The notes: generated from the letters alone by a model not told the origin. DNA of 50,012 bases from an uncultured Bacilli bacterium (GCA_934120265.1 CAKOTU010000008.1:1-50012); one strand, 5' to 3'. Positions 7,648 through 16,111 are shown, counted from the stretch's first letter. Made by a program: numbers and translations.

Positions 7648-7706
7648 GAATCTAATATACTGTTACTGTCTTATGGGAGATAAGTAACAAGAAAAGGAGG
7701 TAAAAT

Positions 7707-9356
7707 ATGAATTATAGTTACTTATCAAATTTAGATTATAATGCTGGTATTTATATCAGACTTTCACAAGAAGATAAAGATAAAAAATATGAATCAGATA
7801 GTGAAAGTGTAATGAATCAAAAAGATATACTCCGTACCTATTGTAAAAACAATGGATTTAATCTAGTTGGAGAATATGTTGATGATGGTTATTCTGGTAC
7901 TAATTTTGATAGACCTGGATTTACTAAAATGATTGAAGATATAAAAAACAAAAAGATTAATTTAGTAATCGTTAAAGACTTATCAAGACTAGGTAGAGAT
8001 CATGTAATGACTGGTTATTATATAGAAACATATTTTCCTGAAAATAAAGTTAGATTTATATCTATTGTAGAAAATTATGATAGTATGAAAAATCAGGCTA
8101 GTAATGATTCTTCTACTTTCATAATTGCATGTAATGATTATTATAGTAAACAAAACTCTTTAAAGATTAGAAATGTATTAGATTCAAAAAGAAAAGATGG
8201 TAAGTTTATAGGTAGTAAACCTTGTTATGGATATATGAGAGATCCTAATGATAAAGGACATTTAATACCTGATCCTGGAGTAGCTAAATATGTAAAACTT
8301 ATATTTGAATGGAGATCAAATAACATAGGTATTAGTGAAATAGCAACTAGACTTACTAATATGGGAGCACCTACTCCAGCAGCATATAAAAACTTACCTA
8401 CATCTAGTAGAGTTATAGAAAAAAATAAGTGGACAATACATGCTGTTCATAATATATTACAAAATAGAATGTATACAGGGGACATGGTACAACATACTCA
8501 GACGAATATAAGTTATAAATCCAAAAAGAAAGTTACATTAGATGAAAGTTTATGGATCATAGCAGAAGATACTCATGAACCATTAGTAGATAAAAATACA
8601 TTTATGTTAATAAATAAAAAAACTAAAAATAAAAACAGATCTTATTCTAAAAGAAAAAGACCTGAAAGATTATTAGAAGGATTATTATTTTGCCATGAAT
8701 GTGGTAATAGATTAGGAGTACTTTATAGAAAAAAACAAGATTACTGGTGTATTAACTGTAATAAGTATGCTAGAGATCCTGTCAGAAAATTATGTACATC
8801 TCACTTCTTTGCCTATGATTACTTTGAAGAATTAGTTTTAAAAGAAATTAAAAAATTGTTATCAGAATTATTTCAAGATTTAGATATGAAAGAATTAAAT
8901 GAAGAAGTTATTAAAAGAACTAAGAATAATTCTAATGATTATAAAAAAAGAAAAAAAGATATTATTAAAGAACAAAATAAATTATTAGAAACTATCCAAA
9001 TCATCTATAAAGACCGTTTAGAAGGTAATATTACACCTGATCAATATAAATTACTATCTAAACCATATGAAGCTAAATTAAAAGATTTAAACACACAATT
9101 AGAAGATATAAATATTGAAATAGAAAAAAGAAAACATAGTACGGATAAATTACCAAATTATATAAATAAAATAAAAAGGTTGTTAAACTTAAACAACCCT
9201 AATAAAGATTTATTATTCACTCTAATAGAAAGAATCGAAGCTGATAAAGATAGAAATATAATTATTAAATTTAGATACGATATTCTAGATACTCATACTT
9301 TTAAATATGAAGATAACAGAGTTCATAATCCATATGGAAGAAAAGGAAAAAATTAA
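7707..9356 (+). CDS. Large serine recombinase (integrase) of the element
   Basis: A 549-residue protein. The resolvase-type catalytic domain starts AGIYIRLSQED with the nucleophile Ser, continues DDGYSGTNFDRPGF, and has KDLSRLGRDH with the catalytic Arg residues. A Recombinase domain (about 170-300) is followed by a zinc ribbon (CHECGNRLG...CINC, about 330-355) and a C-terminal coiled coil (about 390-470). This is the TndX/TnpX-type large serine recombinase that integrates and excises an element between short attP/attB sites. A strong AAGGAGG precedes the ATG. Its stop overlaps that of the convergent methyltransferase. The att junctions at 1578-1599 and 10085-10108 are its likely substrates. 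Confidence 0.95.
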   Translation: MNYSYLSNLDYNAGIYIRLSQEDKDKKYESDSESVMNQKDILRTYCKNNGFNLVGEYVDDGYSGTNFDRPGFTKMIEDIKNKKINLVIVKDLSRLGRDHVMTGYYIETYFPENKVRFISIVENYDSMKNQASNDSSTFIIACNDYYSKQNSLKIRNVLDSKRKDGKFIGSKPCYGYMRDPNDKGHLIPDPGVAKYVKLIFEWRSNNIGISEIATRLTNMGAPTPAAYKNLPTSSRVIEKNKWTIHAVHNILQNRMYTGDMVQHTQTNISYKSKKKVTLDESLWIIAEDTHEPLVDKNTFMLINKKTKNKNRSYSKRKRPERLLEGLLFCHECGNRLGVLYRKKQDYWCINCNKYARDPVRKLCTSHFFAYDYFEELVLKEIKKLLSELFQDLDMKELNEEVIKRTKNNSNDYKKRKKDIIKEQNKLLETIQIIYKDRLEGNITPDQYKLLSKPYEAKLKDLNTQLEDINIEIEKRKHSTDKLPNYINKIKRLLNLNNPNKDLLFTLIERIEADKDRNIIIKFRYDILDTHTFKYEDNRVHNPYGRKGKN

Positions 9357-10030
9357 TTTTTCTTTATGACTGCATACATAATTTCAGGAAAATTAGGTAT
9401 TATACTTGTTATTCCTTGTTCAATAATTTTTAAATTTTGTAATTCTACTTCTTTAGTTAAAGTTTCAAAATTAACTATTCTACAACTTGTAGTAGCAACA
9501 TTCATTTTAATTCCAGATTCTTGATGAATTCTTTCAACATCTTCCCAAGCTTTGGTAATATCACTACTTCTTTCTGTTTTTCCATCTCCCATTGTTAATA
9601 CAAGCGCATATCCATTATCATCTAAATGATTATTTATAAACTCAAAATATTTATTTCTATCTTCATCTAAAACTAACATATGAAGACATGCAACAGAATA
9701 AATGAAATCAAATTTTTTACTAAAATCATCGTAATCCAAAACATCTAGTACTTCATAATTATTAGAATGTTCTTTATCAATCTTTTTACAATAGTTAATT
9801 GCTTCCTTTGATACATCAGTTGCTAATACATTATAATTTTTACCTAGTAAATATTTAGCATCTCTACCTTCACCACATCCTATTTCTAAAATAGAAGCAG
9901 CCTTATCAATATTATATCTTATTATTGTATCTTCAATAATATTTGTTTTAACATCTGTTTCCCAAGACAAATTATTTTCATGTAGTTGTTTATATCTTTT
10001 TTCATATGCTTTATAGTATTCTTTTTCCAT
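9353..10030 (-). CDS. Class I SAM-dependent methyltransferase, element cargo
   Basis: A 225-residue protein. Motif I ILEIGCGEGRDAKYLL binds SAM, VLATDVSKEAINYC gives the acidic residue for ribose, and YSVACLHMLVLDEDR follows, resembling Methyltransf_25/TehB-like enzymes. The substrate is not evident; small-molecule, tellurite or antibiotic-type methylation are possible. The ATG at 10030 follows AGGTGAT; an upstream in-frame start is less likely. It lies inside the right end of the mobile element, convergent with the recombinase with overlapping stops, so it is cargo rather than host core. Confidence 0.8.
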   Translation of the reverse strand: MEKEYYKAYEKRYKQLHENNLSWETDVKTNIIEDTIIRYNIDKAASILEIGCGEGRDAKYLLGKNYNVLATDVSKEAINYCKKIDKEHSNNYEVLDVLDYDDFSKKFDFIYSVACLHMLVLDEDRNKYFEFINNHLDDNGYALVLTMGDGKTERSSDITKAWEDVERIHQESGIKMNVATTSCRIVNFETLTKEVELQNLKIIEQGITSIIPNFPEIMYAVIKKN

Positions 10031-10066
10031 AATATCACCTAACAATATTTTAACATATTATTTTTT

Positions 10067-10360
10067 TTAATTTAACCCTTCATAATTACTTATATCGGAG
10101 CCTCCTGCATTTATGTGATTAGATATAAGTATAACATCTTTACTATTTCCATAAGCATCTAATACCCTATTAACTCTCTCTGTAGGGCTTATTGTTTCAT
10201 CAGTACTTCTAATTATTTTAACAGGAACACCTAAGCTCTTAAACCTATCATACATATAATTTGAAATTTCTAGATTCAAATCTTTCTCAATTATATTGTT
10301 TCCACTAGAACCAGGATCATCGCCACCATGGCCCGCATCTATAACTATTTTATAATCCAT
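10067..10360 (-). CDS. LysM amidase, N-terminal part (gene split by integrated element)
   Basis: Residues 1-85 are the first half of an Amidase_3 domain: KIVIDAGHGGDDPG with the first zinc His, the Glu of IIEKDLNLEIS, RSTDE, and ISNHINAGG with the second His. After AGG the frame runs into element sequence and ends 12 codons later, giving a 97-residue truncated protein lacking the rest of the catalytic domain. The host ATG at 10360 follows AGGTGATT. The continuation of the domain and five LysM repeats are at 510-1583. As it stands it should be inactive. Confidence 0.9.
   Translation of the reverse strand: MDYKIVIDAGHGGDDPGSSGNNIIEKDLNLEISNYMYDRFKSLGVPVKIIRSTDETISPTERVNRVLDAYGNSKDVILISNHINAGGSDISNYEGLN
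10085..10108. other. Right attachment junction of the integrated element
   Basis: GCCTCCTGC at 10100-10108 is the shared core block and ATTACTTATATCGG at 10085-10098 is the element arm. On joining to the left arm the two would flank the core as an imperfect palindrome, as expected of a serine-recombinase attP. Confidence 0.75.
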
Positions 10361-10404
10361 AATAATCACCTAAAGTATTGTATGATAAATAACTAATTAA
10401 GTGA

Positions 10405-11016
10405 TTATTCATGAATCTTTTTCATAAGTAGATTAACATCTGTTATAGTAACATTAGAATCATTCTCATCACCAAATACTCCAGCCATAGCTTGTAAGTT
10501 AGTAATATTTTCAAATCTAAAAACTATCGACTGAGAAAAATGCATCTGTTTTCCATTTGAAGCAAGTAATTCAAAAGTTAAATCCTTTATGGCAGATCCC
10601 TCATCTGTTTGAAGATAAAATGTACCACCATGTGTAGCATCTACACCTTTTATTAAACCAGAAAATGTAATTTCATATATACCCGGTTGAACCTCAATAT
10701 TATTATCTTCTAGCAAATTAAAGTAACTAGATGGATTAGGTATAAGCCATGGATCTTGAAGTGTCATTTTACCTGTTTTTGTTGTTTCTACAAATCCTGT
10801 AGACATTAAGCCTTCATTTGTAGATGGTGTTGTTGGACCTTCTGGACCTATATCACCTTTATCCCCCTTATCGCCTTTTTCTCCAGGTATTCCTTGAGGA
10901 CCTATATCACCTTTAGGACCTGTTGGTCCAACTGACGTAAGACAAATACCTAAATTCATTAACTTATTTCTTAACTTTAATCTTTCTTCTAGTTCTTGAT
11001 ATTTTTGACAATCCAT
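10405..11016 (-). CDS. Short collagen-like surface protein (BclA-like)
   Basis: A 203-residue protein. A short N-terminal helical region (MDCQKYQELEERLKLRNKL) is followed by about ten G-x-y triplets (GPTGPKGDIGPQGIPGEKGD and on) and then a 120-residue beta-rich domain reminiscent of the C-terminal TNF/C1q-like heads of Bacillus exosporium collagen-like proteins. In that family the triplets trimerise and the globular head nucleates assembly. No signal peptide is seen, as in exosporium proteins assembled in the mother cell. The ATG at 11016 follows GAGGAGG; a longer frame to 11079 would start upstream of it. Spore-coat location is inference. Confidence 0.7.
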   Translation of the reverse strand: MDCQKYQELEERLKLRNKLMNLGICLTSVGPTGPKGDIGPQGIPGEKGDKGDKGDIGPEGPTTPSTNEGLMSTGFVETTKTGKMTLQDPWLIPNPSSYFNLLEDNNIEVQPGIYEITFSGLIKGVDATHGGTFYLQTDEGSAIKDLTFELLASNGKQMHFSQSIVFRFENITNLQAMAGVFGDENDSNVTITDVNLLMKKIHE

Positions 11017-11076
11017 AAAATACCTCCTCACCATAATATATGGTGGAAAACTCTTGTTGACTAAACATATCACTAA

Positions 11077-11108
11077 CAAAAAAGAATAAAGTAATCAAAC
11101 TTTATTCT
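11077..11108 (-). terminator. Terminator of htrA-like gene
   Basis: On the minus strand AGAATAAAGT pairs with ACTTTATTCT (10 bp, 6-nt loop) followed by a T run. The stop codon lies in the stem. Confidence 0.75.
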
Positions 11109-12199
11109 CCTACAGCTTTATTTAGTTTAACACTAATTTCTTCTATTTTTTTATTTCTGTAAACAGTCATTTTTACAGTATCACCAACAGTATATTTATA
11201 TAATATATATTTTAAATGAGCACCATCAGATATTTCATTATTTTCTATTTTTAAAATAACATCACCTTTTTTTAATCCGGCAGCAGACGCAGGAGTATCA
11301 TTTTGCACATTAACTACTACAACACCTTTTTCTATATCTTCATCAAGTAAAATGTTGTTACGATATAAAGCATAAGTATTATCAGCATCTAATGTTTCAA
11401 CACCTAATATAGGTCTTACTATAGCTTCTCCTTTTTCTAATCTATCAACAGAAGTCATAACAAGCTCAATAGGTATTGCAAATCCCATACCTTCTATTGT
11501 ATCTTTTACTAATTTTAAAGAGTTAACTCCAATTACTTCGCCATTAATATTACATATTGGGCCACCGCTATTACCAGGGTTTATAGCTGCATCTGTTTGT
11601 AGTACTTGCATAACATAAGCACTACCATTATCTAAGCTAACATCTACAGTTCTATCTTTTCCCGATAAAATTCCTTTTGTAACAGTTCCCATATATTCAG
11701 TACCTACTGGAGTTCCTACTGTGAATACAGTATCCCCAATACTTGCATTTTCGCTACTACCAATTTCCGCTACTGCTAAAACAGAACTAGCATCAATAGC
11801 AAGTACTGCAACATCTTCATATTCGTCACTACCAAGTACTTTTGCTTCAACTGTCTCATTATTCATATTAACAACTTTTACTGTTGTAGCGCCACTAATA
11901 ACATGATTATTAGTTATAATATAACCAGTTTTATCATCTTTTTTATAAACAAATCCAGTACCTGTTCCAGATAGTTTACTACCTTTATAAGACTCAATAA
12001 CAACTACTGCATTGTATACTTTAGATACACCCGACTTAATTGTATCACTCTCTGTAACATTTACTTCTGATATTGTTTTTTCAATAGTTTGACTATTCAT
12101 AGGAAAGTAATGAAGTGTTACCACAGTTCCTATTACACCTACAAAGAAAGCAACTATTACATATATTAATGATTTTAAATTTTCTTTTGAATATTTCAT
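11102..12199 (-). CDS. HtrA/DegP-family membrane-anchored serine protease
   Basis: A 365-residue S1C protease. A single N-terminal membrane segment (LIYVIVAFFVGVIGTVVTL, about 11-29) anchors it outside the cell. The trypsin-like domain shows the His in ITNNHVI, the Asp in EDVAVLAI and the Ser in GNSGGP. One PDZ domain follows from about residue 270 (VVNVQNDTPASAAGLKKGDVI). It degrades or refolds damaged exported proteins. GGAGG precedes the ATG. It is transcribed after the Abi-like gene with an 10-bp gap, probably as one unit ending at the terminator 11077-11108. Confidence 0.92.
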   Translation of the reverse strand: MKYSKENLKSLIYVIVAFFVGVIGTVVTLHYFPMNSQTIEKTISEVNVTESDTIKSGVSKVYNAVVVIESYKGSKLSGTGTGFVYKKDDKTGYIITNNHVISGATTVKVVNMNNETVEAKVLGSDEYEDVAVLAIDASSVLAVAEIGSSENASIGDTVFTVGTPVGTEYMGTVTKGILSGKDRTVDVSLDNGSAYVMQVLQTDAAINPGNSGGPICNINGEVIGVNSLKLVKDTIEGMGFAIPIELVMTSVDRLEKGEAIVRPILGVETLDADNTYALYRNNILLDEDIEKGVVVVNVQNDTPASAAGLKKGDVILKIENNEISDGAHLKYILYKYTVGDTVKMTVYRNKKIEEISVKLNKAVGE

Positions 12200-12209
12200 A
12201 TAGTTCCTC

Positions 12210-13142
12210 CTATTCTATATTTGTTATTTCCCTCCAATTGTTAGGAAAACCTATTTTATTTAAAATTACATCAAGTGGCACCGAATCAACCTTACCATCT
12301 AGAAGATCAATCTCATAACCTAATTCGTTTATCAATTCTTTAAATTTATCATCATCAAGCATATACTTAAAAATTATTATTAACGCAAATAAATCATTTT
12401 TACCATATTTATATTGGTCAACATCTTTTTCAATATTTAATCTACTATGAATTATATCATCTGGAATAACTCTTTGAGTTCTATGATCATATAAAATATC
12501 CTCATGGGCACATAAATTTCTAAAATTTGCTAGAATATTTAAATAAATAGATAAAGTTTCTGCTTCCATTCCATACTCATCCGCAATTTTATATTGATCA
12601 TCTGGTTTTAATATGTTAAATAATTCTGAAATAATACCAAAAGACAACACTTTTACTAATACCCAAAGCGGAATATAACCATAATTACTTATATAGTGAA
12701 GAGTTGCTGTATGTTGTTTTGTATTAACTCTAATCTGTCTTTTCATTTTATTTAAAACATCTTTTACTTGTCTAATCTTCATACTATCTTGAGTAAAATT
12801 TTTAGGATTCAAATAATCTTTTTCCTTAATACCATATTTTCTAGATAATTGATAACTAATAATAGATTTAATATTATTCTCAATAATCAATATATACTTA
12901 AACATAATATTCCTTATATTTCTATCGAATGTAAAAGTTGCATATAATTCTTCAAAAGTTGCTCCTTTAACAAATCTTCTATCTTTATATCCTTCCATAA
13001 ATAACCAACGATACCCATTTATAAAAAAGTAATTCTCTTTAAATAGTATTTCTTTAGTTTTTTCCTCATCGTTAATAATAAGTCCTTTATTACGCATGAT
13101 TTCTATTTGTTCATCTAAAGTCTTGAATATTTTACGCTCCAT
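12210..13142 (-). CDS. Abi-family (AbiD/AbiF-like) HEPN protein
   Basis: A 310-residue protein matching the Abi_2 pattern: an N-terminal LDEQIEIMRNKGLII, then YFFINGYRWLF, FDRNIRNIMFKYIL(I)IE, PLWVLVKVLSFG and ANFRNLCAHEDILY near residue 230. RNLCAH is an RxxxxH motif typical of HEPN ribonucleases. Members of this family cause abortive infection against phage, or act as HEPN-type RNases. The ATG at 13142 follows GGTGA; the upstream in-frame ATG overlaps a TATAAT box and is unlikely. It stands between host genes, outside the mobile element, just upstream of htrA. Family firm, phage defence inferred. Confidence 0.8.
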   Translation of the reverse strand: MERKIFKTLDEQIEIMRNKGLIINDEEKTKEILFKENYFFINGYRWLFMEGYKDRRFVKGATFEELYATFTFDRNIRNIMFKYILIIENNIKSIISYQLSRKYGIKEKDYLNPKNFTQDSMKIRQVKDVLNKMKRQIRVNTKQHTATLHYISNYGYIPLWVLVKVLSFGIISELFNILKPDDQYKIADEYGMEAETLSIYLNILANFRNLCAHEDILYDHRTQRVIPDDIIHSRLNIEKDVDQYKYGKNDLFALIIIFKYMLDDDKFKELINELGYEIDLLDGKVDSVPLDVILNKIGFPNNWREITNIE

Positions 13143-13215
13143 ACCATCACCATTATAATTATAACACATTGCATATGAAAAAAATATGATTTTTTTGTGG
13201 TGTTTTTGTGTAAAA

Positions 13216-13908
13216 TCATATTTCTTTAAAATATTTAATTATTCCTCTAGTAATTGAATTTGCTACTTTTAGTTGATAATCACTTTTTAGTAACAAATAT
13301 CTATCATTTGGGTTCGTAATAAATCCTACTTCTATTAACACACCCGGTCGTGTTACTCTCTTATGTAAATACATTTCATTTGTTAGCTTATATTTTCTCG
13401 TTGTTTTTAAATCTTCTTTTAAAACTCTTTGCATGATTTCAGCTAGTTTAACATTTTTCTCATTTATATCATCATAAAAAACTTGTGCACCCCTCCATGT
13501 TGTTGTCGAATCCGCATTTAAATGGATTGATAAATATAAATCACACATCGATCTATTTATAATATTAGCCCTTCTTGATAAATCGCTACGCTTCCTATTA
13601 ACTGCATTATTAGCAGACAAATCATAATTACCGTCACGGGTTAAATAAACTATTGCTCCCTTACTTTCTAAAACAGACATAAGCTTCTTACTTAATTCAA
13701 GATTTATATCTGCTTCATATATATCTTTATATAAGGCGCCTGGATCAACTCCACCATGTCCTGGATCTAAATAAATAACTTTACCTAAAAGTTCTAAATC
13801 GTTACCTTTAGCAAAAGTAAAAGAAAAAGTACATAAAAATAATATAAGGACAAATAACATTGATAACTTGTATTTAACCACTGTACTCACCCTTATAAAT
13901 TTATGCAC
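13216..13908 (-). CDS. cwlD: N-acetylmuramoyl-L-alanine amidase, CwlD-like
   Basis: A 230-residue Amidase_3 enzyme with an N-terminal membrane/signal segment (LSMLFVLILFLCTFSFTFA). Zinc ligands and catalytic residues appear in LDPGHGGVDPG, the Glu of YEADINLEL, the His of YLSIHLNAD and the Glu of GVLIEVGFITNP. Size and layout match CwlD, which in sporulating Bacilli removes the peptide from muramic acid before muramic-lactam formation in the cortex. There is no LysM or SPOR domain. The symbol rests on size and architecture; a vegetative amidase is possible. Confidence 0.75.
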   Translation of the reverse strand: MHKFIRVSTVVKYKLSMLFVLILFLCTFSFTFAKGNDLELLGKVIYLDPGHGGVDPGALYKDIYEADINLELSKKLMSVLESKGAIVYLTRDGNYDLSANNAVNRKRSDLSRRANIINRSMCDLYLSIHLNADSTTTWRGAQVFYDDINEKNVKLAEIMQRVLKEDLKTTRKYKLTNEMYLHKRVTRPGVLIEVGFITNPNDRYLLLKSDYQLKVANSITRGIIKYFKEI

Positions 13909-13919
13909 CTAAAAATTAT

Positions 13920-14573
13920 TTATACTTTAAATATATTCCAAGGATATTCATCTGGAGTATTTATTTTAAAACTTAAAAGTTCTTTAGTAACAGGATGATA
14001 AAAGCTCAAACCCGTTGCATATAAAGCAATTTGTTCTCCAACTTTAGCATTTTTATTATATCTTTGATCACCCCAAAGAGGTAAATGACGGCTTGAAAAT
14101 TGTACTCTTATTTGATGACTTCTACCAGTCTTCAAATTAATTTTAACTAATGAAAGATTATCACAATATTTAATCAATTGATAATCAAGCTCTGCGAACT
14201 TACCATTCTTATTAACTTTAACCATATTAGTTTTTTCATCTTTAAGTAAATAATCTTGTAAATTATCTTTTTCTTTAGCCTTGCCACATAAAACGGCTTG
14301 ATATTCTTTTTTTATTTGATGTGTTCTAACTTGTTCGCTTAATCTACTAGCAGCTTTACTTGTTTTAGCGAATACCATCACACCGCCTACTGGCCTATCC
14401 AAACGATGAACAAGGCCTAAATACACATTCCCTGGTTTATTATATTTTTCTTTTAAATATTTCTTTAAAATAGTCAACAAATCTATATCATTAGTATTAT
14501 CTGCTTGAACTAAAACATTTGGTTTCTTTTCAACTACTAATAAATGATTATCTTCATAGATTATATTAATCAT
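13920..14573 (-). CDS. RluA-family 23S rRNA/tRNA pseudouridine synthase
   Basis: A 217-residue pseudouridine synthase with the RluA signature HRLDRPVGGVMVFAKT carrying the catalytic Asp, and LKTGRSHQIRVQ and ATGLSFYHP later. No S4 domain is present, which fits short RluA-type enzymes. The ATG at 14573 overlaps the stop of the upstream methyltransferase gene (ATGATTAA), indicating translational coupling of two RNA-modification genes; an in-frame ATG at 14591 is an alternative. The exact target uridine cannot be read. Confidence 0.88.
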   Translation of the reverse strand: MINIIYEDNHLLVVEKKPNVLVQADNTNDIDLLTILKKYLKEKYNKPGNVYLGLVHRLDRPVGGVMVFAKTSKAASRLSEQVRTHQIKKEYQAVLCGKAKEKDNLQDYLLKDEKTNMVKVNKNGKFAELDYQLIKYCDNLSLVKINLKTGRSHQIRVQFSSRHLPLWGDQRYNKNAKVGEQIALYATGLSFYHPVTKELLSFKINTPDEYPWNIFKV

Positions 14574-15438
14574 TAGATTCCCATCTTCCATAAATGCCGC
14601 AAGGCAAAACTAAATTGTTTTCAGTAATAGGAAGCCCTATTTCTCCTGCTTCTACTTTTCCACCATATTTCTTTTCCATAGTGGTCTTTAAAATATTAAA
14701 TAAAACTGTACTAGAAATACCTGTAGTATAAGCATTAATTAAAAAGAATAAAGGATTATCGCTTAGAATTTCCATACAAGCATTAATCAAAACATCTAGA
14801 TTTTGTTCAAACTTCCATACTTCACCATTTGGACCTCTACCATAACTAGGAGGGTCCATAATAATTACATCATATTTATTACCACGACGAGCTTCTCTTT
14901 GAACAAACTTTAAACAATCATCTACAATAAACCTAATCTTATGATCTTCTAACCCACATAATCTCATGTTCTCTTTAGCCCACTCTGTCATTCCCTTAGA
15001 AGCATCAACTTGCACTACTTCTACAGCACCAGCTTTTGATGCCGCCATTGTAGCAGCACCAGTATATGCGAATAAATTTAACACTTTTATTGGTCTATTA
15101 GCGCTTTTTATTTTATTCATAGAAAAATCCCAATTAGCAGCTTGTTCTGGAAATAATCCTGTATGTTTAAAATTTGTTGGACTTACTTTAAATGTTAAAT
15201 CTTTATATTTTACCGTCCAAAATTCTGGTAGTTTACTTTTAAAGTCCCAATAACCTCCACCTTTATTAGAGCGATGATAAAATCCATCTACTTTATTCCA
15301 TAAATCTGTCTTTTCTATTGGCCACATTGCCTGAGGTTCAGGACGTCTAAATATAACATTTCCCCAACGTTCTAATTTTTCTCCATTTCCAGCAGAAATA
15401 CATTCATAATCTTTCCATTCATCACTAATATACTTCAT
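14566..15438 (-). CDS. Class I SAM-dependent RNA methyltransferase (RlmI/RlmK-like)
   Basis: A 290-residue protein. An N-terminal portion (YISDEWKDYECISAGNGEKL) typical of PF10672-type enzymes precedes the SAM domain: VLNLFAYTGAATMAASKAGA, VVQVDASKGMTEWAKEN and IIMDPPSYGRGPNGEVW, the DPPS motif of base methyltransferases. No PUA domain is present, unlike full RlmI. The gene sits 1 bp from guanylate kinase upstream and overlaps rluA-like downstream, so the three form an operon. Likely rRNA methylation; site unknown. Confidence 0.85.
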   Translation of the reverse strand: MKYISDEWKDYECISAGNGEKLERWGNVIFRRPEPQAMWPIEKTDLWNKVDGFYHRSNKGGGYWDFKSKLPEFWTVKYKDLTFKVSPTNFKHTGLFPEQAANWDFSMNKIKSANRPIKVLNLFAYTGAATMAASKAGAVEVVQVDASKGMTEWAKENMRLCGLEDHKIRFIVDDCLKFVQREARRGNKYDVIIMDPPSYGRGPNGEVWKFEQNLDVLINACMEILSDNPLFFLINAYTTGISSTVLFNILKTTMEKKYGGKVEAGEIGLPITENNLVLPCGIYGRWESND

Positions 15439-15439
15439 A

Positions 15440-16111
15440 TCATATCCTCATTTCATCGTTATTAAAATCTTTATCGATTAATATTTCATGAATTAACTCT
15501 TCTTTATTATCGAGTTTAATTTCTTCTATACGCTCAACTCTGCATTTTTCCGCTTGTATAATTGCTTTAACTTTACCTACAGCGTTTTCTATTTTATCAT
15601 TGACAACAACGTAATTATATTTATTATAATTATTTATTTCATTATAAGCCTCAGTAAAACGCGCAATTACTTTTTCTTTAGACTCTGTTTTTCTTTCAAT
15701 CAACCTTTTCTTCAATGTTTCCATATCTGGTGGCATTATAAAAATGAAGAGCGCAGATGGAACTAGTTTTTTAATGTTTATAGCTCCATTTATATCTATA
15801 ACTAAAATAACATCTATTCCTCGATTCAAGTAATCTTCTAACTTATCTTTAGGTGTTCCGTAATAATTACCATTATAGTTAGTATATTCTAACAATTTCC
15901 CATCTTCTATTTTCTGTTCAAACTCTTCTTTTGTAACAAAAAAATAATTTTTTCCTTCTTTTTCATTTCCTCTAGGATTTCTAGATGTCATAGAAACAGA
16001 TAACCAAATATTATCACAATCCTCTACAACGCTGTTACATATAGTATCTTTTCCCGCACCACTTGGTCCTGACACAACAATAAGTAATCCATTACCATCA
16101 ACTTTTAGCAT
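15440..16111 (-). CDS. gmk: Guanylate kinase
   Basis: A 223-residue enzyme converting GMP and ATP to GDP and ADP. The P-loop is VSGPSGAGKDTI, with Asp where many guanylate kinases have Ser (GAGKST). SMTSRNPRGNEKEGKNYFFV is the GMP-binding region, and ERKTESKEKVIARF the lid. A slightly long C-terminal tail (IHEILIDKDFNNDEMRI) follows the core. AAGGAAATG precedes the ATG with suitable spacing. Confidence 0.95.
   Translation of the reverse strand: MLKVDGNGLLIVVSGPSGAGKDTICNSVVEDCDNIWLSVSMTSRNPRGNEKEGKNYFFVTKEEFEQKIEDGKLLEYTNYNGNYYGTPKDKLEDYLNRGIDVILVIDINGAINIKKLVPSALFIFIMPPDMETLKKRLIERKTESKEKVIARFTEAYNEINNYNKYNYVVVNDKIENAVGKVKAIIQAEKCRVERIEEIKLDNKEELIHEILIDKDFNNDEMRI

Larger units (their letters stand above)
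1583..10104. mobile_element. 8.5-kb serine-recombinase integrative element inserted in an amidase gene
   Basis: The two halves of one LysM amidase gene flank this segment, and their shared 9-bp block (1578-1586, 10100-10108) sets the ends within a few bases, giving 8522 bp. Inside are a large serine recombinase (7707-9356), SSB-like and HTH proteins, a C5 methyltransferase and PD-(D/E)XK nuclease pair, a zinc-hook AAA ATPase and an extra methyltransferase. No relaxase, conjugation, capsid or terminase gene is seen, so it is neither a complete ICE nor a prophage. It resembles a small mobilizable or satellite-like island carrying defence genes. Excision would restore the amidase in frame. Exact crossover position is ambiguous between the GCAGG and GGC parts of the shared block. 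Confidence 0.88.

Noticed and set aside
1583..10104. Element as a prophage or complete ICE
   Set aside because: No capsid, terminase, portal, relaxase, coupling protein or type IV secretion genes are present.
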